DNA of 64,000 nucleotides from Hesseltinella vesiculosa (lineage: Eukaryota > Mucoromycota > Mucoromycetes > Mucorales > Cunninghamellaceae), in NCBI GenBank assembly GCA_002104935.1, contig MCGT01000016.1, positions 124,001 to 188,000 on the forward strand, read 5' to 3'. Both the position numbers and the translations under genes were made by a program. The notes beneath the pieces were generated by a model. It searched no databases. It saw nothing but the letters and a program-made list of their open reading frames with translations, and was not told the DNA's origin. Of this stretch, positions 44,133 to 55,866 are shown one piece after another. The first letter of the stretch is position 1. Each line of letters opens with the position of its first letter.

Positions 44133-45678
44133 TTAAGCCATGGAATCACAAGACGGCTTTTTCTGCCAGGTATCAAAATGAGGAGAGTGATAGTGGTCCT
44201 CGGGTCGGATCATGGCCACTTCTTGAAGCGGCAGAACCAAGTGTTGTTTGCTTTCGGAAACGGCGGACGTCGCATCGCTGGCGGTATGTGCGTTTTTGGA
44301 GGTCAGCCAGGCCAAGCTCATGGACTGATGATGGGAGGCAGAGGTGAACTCACCGCTTTGTACGAATTCAGAAGGTCGTGATCGTGATTGGCTCGAGCCA
44401 AAGGACCAGTTGGTGACAAAGCCAGGGCTAGAAGAAAGAGATGGGGGGTGAGCCATTGGTCTTTTCTTTTCCAGGTAAATTTACTCGATGAGAATGACCA
44501 GGGCAATGACGGTGGTGGCAGCGGTGCCATCCAAGGCAATGACATAGGTCAAGACAATAGAGTAGTTGTAGGTTGTAACGATGGTTTCCCGAGCAGCTGC
44601 GAAAAGACAAGCGATCACGCACACTGTCCAAATAGTAAGGCAACCAATGAACACCGTCAATTTCACCTGCAAAAAAAAAAAAATTGAGCATGGGCTTTTT
44701 TCAGGAAAAAAAAAAAGAGGTTACCTTGTAAGAACCGTTGATCATTTTGACATCTTTGATGCCTTGATTAGCTTTAGATTGGATATTGGCGTCGAGGATG
44801 GTGAAGAGGCGGATGCCACCAAAAAGCACCATGAGACTGAGAATAAAGCCAAAGCAGGTCCAGACAAAATAATTGACGCTGGTGTAGTGCGCAGCCATGC
44901 CATAGTCCCCTTGAGCCGCATAGATGCCGGTCAGAATATTGAACGTGGGGAAGAGGATATAGGGAATGAGAAGGACAGCAGCACACATGACGTCGACTCG
45001 TTCAGAATGCTGTTGCCAAGTTTTGTAGAATATTTTGTTGCTCTAGAAGACGGGGTTTCAATGATCGCCATAAAAAGGGGGAGGGTGTCTTACGGCGGCA
45101 ATGGTATGGGCAACTCCAAAGAAATAACAGGAGAAGGCAGAAAAGCCAAAGATCCAAGCAAAATCATACAAGACCAGACGGAAAGCTGGCCAAGGAGCAG
45201 CATCTGTCAGCATAATGATGCTGTGGATCATGCGGTCTATTCAAGGAAAAAAAGATCGTGAAATTCCCATTTCTTGTTTTTCAGCTTGTGTTACTTGCCT
45301 AAATTGAACAGGAAGCCAAATAGAGCCAATGACTCGATAGGTTTAGGCCGAGGAAACCAGCCGTACATGACAAAGAACTGCTGACCTTGGCGAGCAATAC
45401 GCTGGTAAAGTAACAGTGCCACTGGAGTTTTTTTTTTTTAAAAAAAGGGAAAGGAAAACAGGTTGAGTAGAAGTTTTTTTTTTTAAAAAAAGCTAGTACG
45501 CCTCAGTACCTAATAGGCAGGCCAACCCGCTCCAAATGGCTGCAATGTAATTTTCAGTCGTCAATGCGCTGCTAACAGCACAATTTCGAGTCGATAGTCG
45601 AAAGTCGCAGTAACAAACATCGTTCACACACGGTCGCCAAAATGTGGTTTCCAGTGGGTTATCTGGATTGACATTCAT
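44133..45678 (-). CDS. Orphan seven-helix membrane protein, GPCR-like topology
   Basis: Six exons (45510-45678, 45299-45421, 45094-45236, 44724/5-45042, 44485-44666, 44133-44427) give 409 aa. A Cys-rich, presumably extracellular N-terminus (FWRPCVNDVCYCDFRLSTRN-C) precedes about seven hydrophobic helices: YIAAIWSGLACLLV, ESLALFGFLFNL, LYDFAWIFGFSAFSCYFFG, CAAVLLIPYILFPTFNIL, FVWTCFGFILSLMVLFGG, TVFIGCLTIWTVCVIACLFA and VIALDGTAATTVIALVILI. The Ser/His-rich tail (about 100 aa) would be cytoplasmic. The second intron (45237-45298) uses a GC donor (TTAG|GCAAGT). I do not recognise a named family; the layout fits a fungal receptor-like protein. No ligand or G-protein coupling is implied. Confidence 0.75.
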
Positions 45679-46749
45679 ATTGAAAGGGGGAAAATGATTG
45701 TGCGGGTTTTTGTACTGATGTCAAAATTTAATTAAAAAGCGTGGCTAAAGACAGAAAAAAAAAAGTAAAAAAGAGAAGAACAGGAAATGTAAATGAAAAA
45801 AAAAAAAAGCAAAAATACCGCTCATGTCTTTGCTGGCTTTCAAACAAAAGAAGGTTCATGTCAAGAGAGTGGGGTAAAAAGAATCCAGTGAGAAAAAGGT
45901 AATTAGGAAACGATCAGCCAAATCATCTCCCGCTCTTTCAGGTGCATCTCCCACTAGGTCAAAAACAATACAACACCTGAGATCATCCCCCTTCCAAAAT
46001 GAACTATAAAAACGCCTTTTTGCAACTTCCTCGAGGGAACACTTCTTTTCGCACGTACTCTCTTTTAGCCTAAAAACCAGTTTTTTTCTGCATCTTTGTT
46101 TTTTTTTTTTCCACTTGGATAATGTGGGAATGACACGCCATTATCAAAACGGGTAATCAGAGTCAATCAAGAAGTTTGGGGAGTGTCAAATCAAAGGCGG
46201 ACAATGAAAATCACTGGCGAGCCAAAAGTTGCACAACGGCGCAACCATGCGATTGATTCTCATCGTCAGTGAGCGCATTGGGCAATCTAAATATATATCT
46301 TTGGAAAGTTTTTTTAATATCTTTTTGTGCTGACGAGGCACAATCGCTGGCAAAATGAAAATGCCAATGCTGCTGACAAAAAACCCCCTTTTTTTTTTTT
46401 TTTTTTGCGCTGATTGGGTAGCCAAATGTTTATTGCCAAACAATATCAAACAAATAAAACCAAGGAAACAAAAAAGCAGCACGACATGATTTTCTATGCC
46501 AACAGACCGAGGCAAAAAAAAAACGAAAGGAAAAAAACAATAGATGATGCGTGGGTTAAAAAAAAAACGAGGTTGATGGGGAGACAAAAAAACACCGGTG
46601 TTGACAAGGGCAAGAGACATGAGTTGTTGGGGGGAGGACAAAGAGGCACAAAAAAAAAAAAAAGCAAGGGATCAGCCATGTGCACGACCCAAAACGATTG
46701 AAAGTAAAAAAAGGGTATCCATCGGTATTTAACATAAACCAGTGCAGCA
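45679..46749. other. Intergenic, no gene seen
   Basis: About 1.07 kb, the promoter side of the seven-helix gene and the 3' end of the ZIP gene. Many A/T runs (46389-46406, 46650-46664). Open frames are low complexity only. Confidence 0.45.
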
Positions 46750-48193
46750 CTATACAGGTGCCTTCAGAATCGATGTCAGACCAACAAGCATCACACCCAC
46801 AAAAAAGTAGATCACAACATGGCGAATATTTGTATCGACCTTGATGGCTTGAGGTAACATGCTCTGTTGAAAAGAATCGTTGAGTTTGAATATCTTTTTT
46901 AATTTGCGGTTGTCATGGCAATGGCTTCCAGAGGTTGGCCCGGCCAGGTTGGTTTCTTACCTGAATTGTGATAAAGGTCATCATTCCACTAATGATTCCA
47001 AAGGTAATGCCAAAGAGCTGATCTTCTTGATCCTTATTGACAGATTTCAAAGTAAGGAGGCCGAAAAGCGCCCCGAGTGGCTGTGACAGACCGCCCATCA
47101 GGGAGGCATAGATAAAAGCCGACATTCGGGAACGAGTTGCGTAATAGATTGGCAACGCCATCATAAATCCCTCTGTCAGGTTATGAAGAGACATGGCTGC
47201 AGCCACGCTGATGCCCAAGGATGATGATGCTTGGCTAGAGATAAACATGATCATTCCCTCTAAAAAAATAATCATCGGTCAGTTATTCATGCAAATACTC
47301 TATCCCGGCTCTGTAATCCTGTGCGTAGCTCATGCAAGGGTACAAAGCCATTGCTCAGTACATTTGTACTTACCAGGGAACTTGTGTATACAAATGGCGA
47401 CAGCTGTTTGAATACCAATGCTCCAATACCGTTGTCTGTCATGGTCTAGATCCACAGGCTGGTCATCTTGTTCCGAGTCATGATGATGGTGATGGTCGTG
47501 GTCGTGGCCGTGGTCATGGTCATGTTGATGGCCCAGGGAGTCATGGGGTGCTTGTGCTTCTTCGTCATGGTGGTGGTGGTGACTGTGTTCATGGAAACGA
47601 AAGTGGGCATCAGGATGGATTGTTGAACCATAGTCTGAGACGTCATGTTGCACCAGCTTTTGTGTCTCCGGCTGTTGCTGTGTAGCGTGTAAACTAAGCT
47701 GGGCTGGTGTGGTAGGGATGGCCATGGAGGGGATAGAGGACGACGAGGTCGAGGCGGTGCAATGGTCATGGGTCGGTGAGAGGGTCCCACATGCATGAAT
47801 GGCGTCGGGCGTGCACCAATGAATGATGCGGGTCAAAGCCAGAGTAATGACGGCCCCCACCAAAAACCAGCCATAGGCCCCGGCTGTGGAGTCTAAGCGG
47901 GTGCGCGATTCTGGTAGCAGGATTGACAATGACGACACTAGTAACACTCCGGAAGCCAAGGCCATGGACGATGCTAGAAACACTCGGCTCGTCAATATTG
48001 ATGTATGTCGCTTTGGAAACACTTTATCAATAAACACAACGGAGGCTATAGATCATAGGCGAAAAAAAAGGAAAGGTTAAATAAAGAGCAATGTTCATTT
48101 TTGCTCATCGACATCTTTACCTCCAAGTGTACATGCCAAACTGGATATCAAGACCAATAGCCAACTTTCCTTTGTATTGCCTATCGGTTGCAT
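46750..48193 (-). CDS. ZRT3: ZIP zinc transporter, Zrt3 type
   Basis: Four exons, 48121-48193, 47374-48045, 46961-47259 and 46750-46863, give 385 aa. Helix 1 SWLLVLISSLACTLGASVVF; then helices 2-3 and a long His/Asp-rich cytosolic loop (HEHSHHHHHDEEAQ, then HQHDHDHGHDHDHHHHHDSE). The metal-site helices are complete: AVAICIHKFPEGMIMF (its HKFP|EG is created across the 47260-47373 intron) and AAAMSLHNLTEGFMMALP. The order SSQASSSLGISVAAAMS is characteristic of Zrt3, which exports zinc from the vacuole to the cytosol; the vacuolar location is from the family. The last exon ends with helix VVIYFFVGVMLVGLTSIL. Confidence 0.92.
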
Positions 48194-48497
48194 GGTCAAA
48201 ACGATGAGAAAAGCCAGAAAAAAAAAGAGAAAGAAAAACAGAACAATGGCCAGCTGGGTTATCTTTTTTTTTATTCTTTTTTTCTGCTTGCTGTTGTCAT
48301 TCAAAAAAGTCAGGGCAACTCTGAAGCCCAATGCAAGGGAAAAATTTTTGATCACACGACATCTAAAAATTTTCACTTCTCTTTGTGCTTTTGAGAATAT
48401 AAACACATACAGACCCGCCAATCACACTCCAAAGTCAAAACTCAAAAACGTCACAATGAACGTGGTCTTTCATTATCTAAACTTTGAATAAGTGGTG

Positions 48498-48820
48498 TTA
48501 CAATGAGAGTGGCCTTGATGCGCATAAACAATTTTTTTTTCTTGCTCAACTGAATGGAACCAAATAAAATGTGAGTATCGATGCTTTTCGAGGCAGTTCG
48601 CTTACCGAAAATATCGCTGCAAAGGCGCCGAGTAACTTGGGCCAAAGAACATGGGCGTGAGGGGCTGACCGGGCGACCAGGGATGGTAATGGTAATAATG
48701 AAGAGGCGAAGCAGGTACGACATAGGCACTGCCGTTTGGCACATGGCGAGAATGGATTTGCTTGACCCTTTCCAAAGAATGCGTTGGAGGCTGGATAGGT
48801 CGACTGATAGGGACACCCAT
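48498..48820 (-). CDS. Possible small Pro/Tyr-rich protein
   Basis: A candidate gene of two exons (48606-48820 and 48498-48540, donor GTAAGC) for 85 aa: MGVPISRPIQPPTHSLERVK, then HYYHYHPWSPGQPLTPMFFG. The composition is consistent with coding, and the donor is good, but there is no homology I recognise and the start is uncertain. Confidence 0.3.
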
Positions 48821-48967
48821 GGAAAATGGTTGGGAACAATAATGAAGCAAAATGATGTTTTATTTTATACATGCCTCGTAAATGAGATACAAGATGAGAG
48901 AGGTATGAGTGGGAATCACATGGTTGGAGGATCGTCAATCGAAGGAGAGACGGACGATTTTTTTCCT

Positions 48968-50365
48968 TCACAATTTGCGTTTTAGCCAGGCGATCAATTG
49001 GTCAGCAATATGCATATTTTCATTGTTGAATAAGCCAGGAATCTCTTGATTGATCTTGTGGATGGCCCGTTCAGGAGCGTCTAACGAATAAGCACAGCCC
49101 TTCATGGCCACCGCCAATGCAGACACCACCGTCACTTCATGGGCCCCCACAGCATCTGTCGTCATGTCTACTTCGGTGATCCATCCATGCTTTGACCGCA
49201 CAAAGGCTCTCTATTAAAAAAAAAGACAATCATCAGACTTTCCCGCCATCGGTTTTGCGTCGATCCTTCGTTACCACATGGCCCCACGAAAACTCCTGAT
49301 CCAGATGGTAGGTGAATTCTGGTGTTTGTCCATAGACCCAATCCCAGCTTGAGAGTTCTTGTCGTGTCTTTTCTACTTGCTCCGGCAGTTGTTGCACACT
49401 ATTGATGATTACAGGCTATACATTTAAAAGAGTAAGGACAAGCATGGATCTTATTGGCCATCGTTATACCTGCACTGCTTGGCCATCGTTGTATTCCTTG
49501 ACAAATTCATCCAAGACAGCTTCACAGAATTGCTGATGGTCCACCGTATAAGAATAGTCGCGAAGGTTTGTGATAGGAGAAGGTACAGAAGCTACGCCCT
49601 TGGAAACCATACCGGCCTAAAGGATAAAAAAAAAACTGTGAATCAAAAAGATCTTATGCTTTTTTCTTTTGGTTACCTTGTCCATGTATTTTTTCGACAA
49701 ACAGCCTTTCAGTAGATGGGTATCGGCATCGATCAACATGGTGCCATGGTGATAGGCACGTGCACTGATCAGCTTGTAGGCGCTGCCCGAGACTTTGTGG
49801 TTGTCAACCACAATATCATGACGCTCGTTCACTCTTGCTGGCAGATCCAGTTGCAGCAAGGCCTTGGTCACCAGTTCCGCATTAGCTCGTCGTGAAAAGG
49901 CTTCCCTAGGCATAAAAATGGTATAGATGGAGTTGCCCATGTCCTAAATTAGAAAGTGATTGGTCAGTTCACCAGTGTCTCTCCCTTTTTTGTTGATGTG
50001 GCCAGCAAGTGTGAGAATTGTCATTTTACATGGTAAACCGAGCCACCACCTGAGCGACGCCGGACAAGAGGGATGTTGTGGTCTTTCATAAATGCCAAGT
50101 TACATTCTTGGAATGGATTTTGGTTGCGGCCGACAACGACGCATTGCTTATTTCGCCAAAGAAAGAGAATGTATCGCTTTGGATCGGTGGTGCGCATCAG
50201 CCATTCTTCAATAGCAAGGTTGGTATAGGGGTCGTGAATGTTGGAGACGTAGCAATCGACATTGTGGCGAGACAAGGGAGGAAGACTGGAGTAGGCAGCT
50301 GCAGGACCGATTGAACGCTTAATCATGGAGGAGGCAAGATGTCTAGAGAGAGTCATGGGCCACAT
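48968..50365 (-). CDS. Lipoate-protein ligase, mitochondrial
   Basis: Five exons, 50030-50365, 49677-49943, 49470-49616, 49275-49415 and 48968-49210, encode 377 aa. The start has a basic, Ser-rich presequence (MWPMTLSRHLASSMIKRSIG). The ligase core has NLAIEEWLMR, VVVGRNQNPFQECN, RRRSGGGSVYHD (joined by splicing; motif RRxxGGGxVxHD), and the lysine motif DNHKVSGSAYK. The C-terminal accessory domain is present (WDWVYGQTPEFTYHL). The enzyme attaches lipoate or octanoate to E2 and H proteins in mitochondria; fungal relatives are Aim22/Lip3. Which of the two is closer cannot be settled by eye. Confidence 0.92.
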
Positions 50366-50729
50366 TGGAGTGGATCAAAACGAAGAAGGTTGGAAGGGAA
50401 AAAATAAGGAAAAAATAGTTGAGTGTGCCTGTGCTTTTTAGGCTTTTTTTCTTAGCGGTGTTTCATTTTCGCTGAGGCCCTACAGCAGCCATGAACTCTT
50501 TTCAACCGGGGGCTTACCACAACGCAATAAAGAGTATAAAGATAAAATAGATATTGGAGAGAAATCAAAAGGAAGAGAAAAAAAAAAAAGGCTGCAAAGC
50601 TCACGTTACCAAGCAGGGAAAAAAAAGACAGGGTGACACCATTTTTCCCACCCTTGATGTCATCATTCCGTGGAAAGCTTTTTTTTTTTTTTCTTTTAAT
50701 TTCGACCAAGTTTCGCCCAAACGTCCATC
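50366..50729. promoter_or_regulatory. Divergent promoter region
   Basis: Lies between the leftward lipoate-ligase gene and the rightward TAD3-like gene, so it carries both promoters. Contains A runs (50579-50590) and a T run (50681-50694) close to the ATG at 50730. No specific element is recognised. Confidence 0.4.
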
Positions 50730-51889
50730 ATGCCGAGTTTTCTTTCTAGAGACGATTGGCCGTTTGAAGAAATATTATCGGAAGAACGCTCCCGGGATCT
50801 AGTCACTACCACAGTCCTTGTCACGCGTGTCGAGCCAAGAAGCACCAATGCTCTCCTCAAGCAAGTTTCAACTTTTTTTTTTTTAGATTGTTCAAAGGCT
50901 AACATGATCGTCATCCCACTAGATTCGTACAGAAGCATTTGCCTGTCTTGCCTAATCTTGATCATTGCAAACGTGTTAAGCGATCTACCATTGAAAGTAT
51001 GTCGGATGTATTTCAGTCTCGGCTATCGACTCTTCGATCACGCATCATTCACCAGCCCTTCATGTGTCCTCTTTGAAATAGATCAGATTGTTTTGGAAGC
51101 CATTCTCTGCCACCAGGATCAACTGACCCCGGATCAAATCAAAACCTTGGCTGCGCAGTGCGATATCACGGTCGATCCCTACACCAAACAAGTGCCAGCT
51201 CACGCTCCTCGCACCAAGAACCAGCTGCATGACTGGAACAAAGTCTGGCCGCTGTCCTATCACGAAGACCCTCGGCAGGATCCTACCTGGACTCAGCAGG
51301 ACATCGACGTCTTCCAGCAGCACATGCAACAGCTTATGGAGACGCCTTTCATCGGCACCGACAGCGCCTTGCCGATCTTTGCATGTGTCGTCAACCCAAA
51401 AACCAATGCTGTCCTTGCCCATGCTAACGACACTCGTCATCTTGGCCACCCGCTTCATCATGCCGTTATGAACTGCCTAGATAAACTGGCGGCCAAGGAG
51501 CGAAGTCTGTGGATCACGGAAGGCAAGCGTAAGCACGAGGCATCCGAAGACACTGGCTATCTCTGTAGCGGCTACGATCTCTACGTCACACACGAGCCTT
51601 GCACCATGTAAGTCCTTCCGTGGCACTTCATCTCTTTGAGCCCAATATGGCTCAGACTCAGCTTTCTATTTTTTTTTTTATCTTATCCAGGTGTGCCATG
51701 GCACTGGTGCATTCCCGCATTGGACGTGTATTTTACAGCATTCCCACCAGCACGGGTGGACTTGGTTCAGCCTACAAAATCCACACACATGCCAGTCTCA
51801 ATCATCACTACAAAGCCTACAAAAACCTGCTCCAAAACCATCCAGCTCAGATACCCCTTTTAGACCTACCTCAACCCATTGATGCATAA
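50730..51889 (+). CDS. TAD3: tRNA wobble adenosine deaminase subunit TAD3/ADAT3
   Basis: Four exons, 50730-50860, 50923-50996, 51082-51607 and 51691-51889, give 309 aa. The deaminase domain has HPLHHAVMNCLDKL, where the usual HAE Glu is Val (HAV), and [32 protein letters not shown] with the PCxxC zinc ligands and the GGLGS loop. The HAV form identifies the catalytically inactive Tad3 partner of Tad2; together they make inosine at tRNA position 34. The N-terminal half has HLPVLPNLDHCKRVKR. The first intron (50861-50922) has a GC donor (CTCAA|GCAAGT), required by phase. The second donor (GAAA|GTATGT, 50997) is needed to avoid a stop before the domain. Confidence 0.93.
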
Positions 51890-52023
51890 ATACAACATGA
51901 CAAGAATATCATCTCATTCTGCTTTCAGTTTATGACATGAGTTGTGTATGTGGTGATATTATAAAAAAAACATAGTTCATCTACGGGTATCGTGATCGTG
52001 GGGATCAATTGAACGCATGACAT

Positions 52024-54881
52024 TCAGACTTTGCTGGCGTCAGTTCGAGCGGTCTTTTCCAAATCATCAGTGGCCAGCAGGAAGTTTTCGTCGCTGTCGG
52101 GTTCGGTTTTTGTGGGCAAGGAGGTGTCCGAGTCTGGCAGCGAGACGGTTTCCATGGCCTTGAAGATAGACAGGTCAAAGACATTGGGCAGATGGTCAAA
52201 AATGGTAGATTTCTTCAGAATGATTTCCCGGGACACCTTTTCAGGCGTGGTTCTTTCCACAATCACCCGTGTTTCATTATTGGGGATCGGGTCTAGCCAG
52301 AACTGATACACCTTTCCGGCGATGAACAGCTAAAAACAAAAAAAAAAAAAGAAAAAGTCAGGTTGCATTCTTCTTGGATGAACTTGTACCTTTGGATTTT
52401 CATTGGATTCCAAACAGCGCTGCCGGCATTCGGCCACTTCTTTGAAAGCTTGCTTCCAGTCATCCGACGTTGGGTCGCCGGCCCACCAGAGTTCCCCCAT
52501 GTCCAAGTGACGTGCCGCCTCAGACCCGGCAATCAGCATTTGTTTGACATCCATCACCGTCCCATAGCAGAGCTTGCTCACAATGTCATCGCCAAACACG
52601 ATAGATTGGATATGATCCTACCCATCGAAAAATCAAACGAGTTCAGACATGGATCCTTTTTAACTCGAAGGGACTCACCTTATATTTTTCAGAGAGGTTC
52701 AAACTGAGGCCGCAGGCTGGGGCATAGCCAATGCATTGCAAGGTGAAGTCACCGCTTTTGCCTTTTTTGAATTCGTCCATGTAGTCAAGCAGCATAATGG
52801 TCAGGATGGCCGCCGTCGCTGCTCCAAGTGAGTGGCCGACGATGTAAAGCGCCGACGTCGCGTGCGCGTTTGTGTATGCGATGAGTTTCGGTCCTACATG
52901 ATGGAAGAACCACAGAGCCGAAGCCTGGCAAAGATGATCCAATCGATGAGAACCATGGTGCCCTGTCACTGTACATTACCTTCATGCCCTTGTGTACAAG
53001 CCCACCTTTCCAAGGTTCATAATCACAGACCAAATCTGTCATGGCGTCCAAAACACTCTAAAAGTGTGCATAGTGAATCGACCTTTTCTCATTGTCTCCA
53101 GTTTTTTTTTTTTTTTTTTTTTTTTTTACCATGGTGCCGCGAATCGAAAGGACGATGGAGTTGGTGGCTTGATCGCGGGCGACAAAGTAACTTGGACGGA
53201 ATGCTTCACCACGGAATTCATAGGCCAGTAGGTTTTCTTTGGGCAGAGCAAGATGTTCCATGATGGAAAGTGTGTCAGAGTGTGAGCGGACAGCATCCGA
53301 CAGGTAGCCGTTCCCTTTGCCTATAAAGTTGAGCCCTTTCCAGCCATAGGCAGCCATGGAGAAGCGCCAGAGATGAGCCACCAGCTGCAACTCATTCAGG
53401 TCCGTCACTACATCCCACGTACGGTCCCGAGGCAGCTCTTGGTAAAACTTTTCAACCACCGTCAATCCTGTCCAAATCTGCAGAGGCGACAGCTCGTAGC
53501 CTTGACCCTGGAGCATGAAAAAAAAAAAAAAGAATGAGAACCTTCTCTACCGAGTGTCCTTCACAACTTACAATGGCCAGCAGCAGTTTGATGATGGCAC
53601 GGAAGCACTGATTTGTTTCCTTGCCCATGGTCCAAGCCCCGATCTTGTCGAGGAGCGGGAATGTTTTCAGGCTGTCCTCATCATCGTTACCGAGAGCCTC
53701 CAGGGATGAATAGGCGGACAGGTCACGCTGGGCTTGTTGGATATTGCCGGTGGCTGTCGACTTGTCGACTGGGGGTGCGGGTGCAGCCGAGCCGCTGAAC
53801 CATGAAGAAAACAGAGACGTTGAGGTCGGCTGGTGCAGAGGTGTTGCTGCTGAGTCAGATTTGAGGCTGGTGCGACGCACGGCATACAGTAAAGGATCAA
53901 GCGAGTCGGAGGCGTCACTATCGTCGGGTGAGCTTTGCTGGCCATGCACATCTTCCTCACCATCATCGCCGCTGACTGGTGGGCCATCCTCTTCAACGTT
54001 GGATTCATACTTGCAAAAGTTGATGGACGAGGCGTCACGATCCCGTTGTAGGTGACGCATGAAGCGTTGTTCATCCTTGGATTGTTGGTCGACAGGCGCA
54101 GGTGAAGGTGAGGTTGTTGCTGTGGTGGTGGTGGTGGTAGCATCATCGCTGATGAGCTCATCACAGGACGGATCATCGATGATCTGATGAAGCTGTTGGA
54201 AATGGTAGCAGATCTTGGCATGCAGCGCGCCGACGTTGGTTTTGTTGCTCGTCTTGCGAGCTGCATGGGAGCTTGCGCCTGACGTCAGCTTCTTATCCCA
54301 GATTTCATAATAATTTGTAAACGTGTCGGGCATGCCGTGCAGCTGGATGAGGCGGATCTCAGCTCGGCCAACGTGGCGATCAGGGAGCAATTTGTACGAG
54401 TCGTAAACATCCAACTGGATGGTATCAAACAGCTGGGCGTGGTATGTCACGCTGAACTCAAAGCCTTCGTTCCAACGCCCATCTGTGTATTCTGAAGTCG
54501 ATGTTTGATATACTTGATCTACAAGGTCCATCACAAAAAAAGCTGGTCAGGGAACCCTACTTTTTTTTTTTTTTTTTTTTTACATTTTCACGTGCGTCTT
54601 AAAAGGATAAAAAAAAAGGGCGCCTCTCTTTTGATCCTCATGCGCCAGGTGGATTTCATAAAGGTACTTACCGCCCATTGAGATAATGACATAGGGTCTT
54701 GACACATTAACGTCCAGTAAACAGGTGTTGACATAAATCTAGTCAGCAGTAAAAAAAGTGTGTAAATAAAAAGAGTCCATGGCTCTGTCTCGTATCGATC
54801 GTTTCAAAGGATTTGATGATTTACCTTTAGTTTCTCAGCAGTTTTTGGGGACACTTGCAACGATGTGGATCGGGTGGTCAT
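52024..54881 (-). CDS. C2-domain plus class 3 lipase protein (DAG-lipase-like)
   Basis: Eight exons (54825-54881, 54672-54738, 53572-54518, 53130-53507, 52980-53057, 52679-52924, 52390-52617, 52024-52329) give 768 aa. N-terminal C2 domain: LKIYVNTCLLDVNVSRPYVI, then QVYQTSTSEYTDGRWNEGFE, FDTIQLDVYDSYKLLPDRHV-GRAEIRL. A Ser/Asp-rich linker of about 200 residues follows. The lipase_3 part has NSIVLSIRGTMSVLDAMTDL, the nucleophile elbow ALYIVGHSLGAATA, and FGDDIVSKL, whose Asp is the likely second catalytic residue, then the KVYQFWLDP strand. sn-1 diacylglycerol lipases share C2-free versions of this lipase; fungal forms with C2 are known. Substrate is inferred. Convergent with TAD3 with about 130 nt between the ends. 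Confidence 0.88.
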
Positions 54882-55866
54882 TGTTGAAAGAAGAGAAAAT
54901 GTGATGGAATGAGCAGGGGCAGAGGAAATGGAAAAAATAAAGAAGTGCGAAAAAAAACTGAACGGGTCTCCCCCATTTTTACCCCTTCAAATCCCGCCGT
55001 CATTGGCCACCCGTTCTTTTCATATCACATGGCGTCGGCAGCTGTCAAAACTTCCCCTGGTGATATTGGTCTCAGTGCCATTTTGGAATGTTGGGGAAGT
55101 TCGAAAATAAGACAGCAGGGTGACTTCTTTACCGTGTCACCGTCGATCGTTCACCAAAGAAGTTTTGTTGTTTTTGGTAGGCTTCCATGTGCCTGCGTTT
55201 CTCACGCCCACAGCCGTTCGCCAGCAACGCCATGTGTTTTCTCAACTTGGCACAACAGCTAAAAAGGGTCTGTGTGCTCGCTCACAGTTGACACTGCTTG
55301 TCAGTTTCAGCTTACACAAGCCCGTGCGGGCAAAGACGGCACTCGGAGAGGGAGGCAGTGGCTGGAGGTGAGCAAGATGGCAACCCATCTCAGTAAGCGG
55401 CCCACCATCCCAAGGTATGAAAACTACAGTAAAGCGTCCTTCGTGCGTCTGTAGGTTTATTGCAATGGATTTAAGTGCAAAATTGATGTCGGCGTAGAGG
55501 TGGTCATTGATGGTTGCCATCAGTTCTGAAAAAAAGTGCTTCCAATGCCTACTTTTCCAGCAGTTCTCTTGTTCGCCGTCGGTCAAGGAGTAGTCTTGTT
55601 GCCCACCATACCAATTCGCGTCGGTCCCATAGACTTGACCGAGGAAGGAATGCCCACCACCCACCCATCATCGTAAGACGATACTAAATCAAAGCGCATC
55701 CCATCTCGAGAAGACATGCCTTTGGCCTACAGTCCCAAACAAATCAAAGCGCATCCCATCTCGAGAAGTCATGCCTTTGGCCCACAGTCCCAAACAAATC
55801 AAAGTGTATCTGATCATACTGTAAGAATGGAGGTTCAGAAAAAATTCACGGATATGAAGTTACACT
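54882..55866. other. Intergenic with gene fragment and tandem repeat
   Basis: About 1 kb. On the minus strand 55450-55664 reads GQVYGTDANWYGGQQDYSLT then ENCWKSRHWKHFFSELMATI and LKSIAINLQTHEG, protein-like sequence without a start or continuation: a probable gene remnant of unknown family. On the plus strand 55031-55170 (MASAAVKTSPGDIGLSAILE) is also open but unsupported. A 55-bp tandem repeat follows. Confidence 0.4.
55686..55813. repeat. 55-bp direct tandem repeat, 2.3 copies
   Basis: Units 55686-55740 and 55741-55795 differ at only two positions (AAGACATG versus AAGTCATG, and GGCCTAC versus GGCCCAC); a third partial copy starts at 55796 (AAATCAAAGTGTATC). The unit begins AAATCAAAGCGCATCCCATC and ends in AGTCCCAAAC. 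It is a recent duplication. Confidence 0.9.

Noticed and set aside
48546..48971. 141-aa minus-strand open frame
   Set aside because: It overlaps the more plausible Pro/Tyr-rich frame and has no motif; it looks like a shadow frame.
50880..51080. An in-frame reading through 50997-51080 in TAD3 (SMSDVFQSRLSTLR)
   Set aside because: It hits a stop before the conserved domain; splicing at GTATGT gives KRSTIENQIVLEAILC, matching the expected KRV...LC layout.
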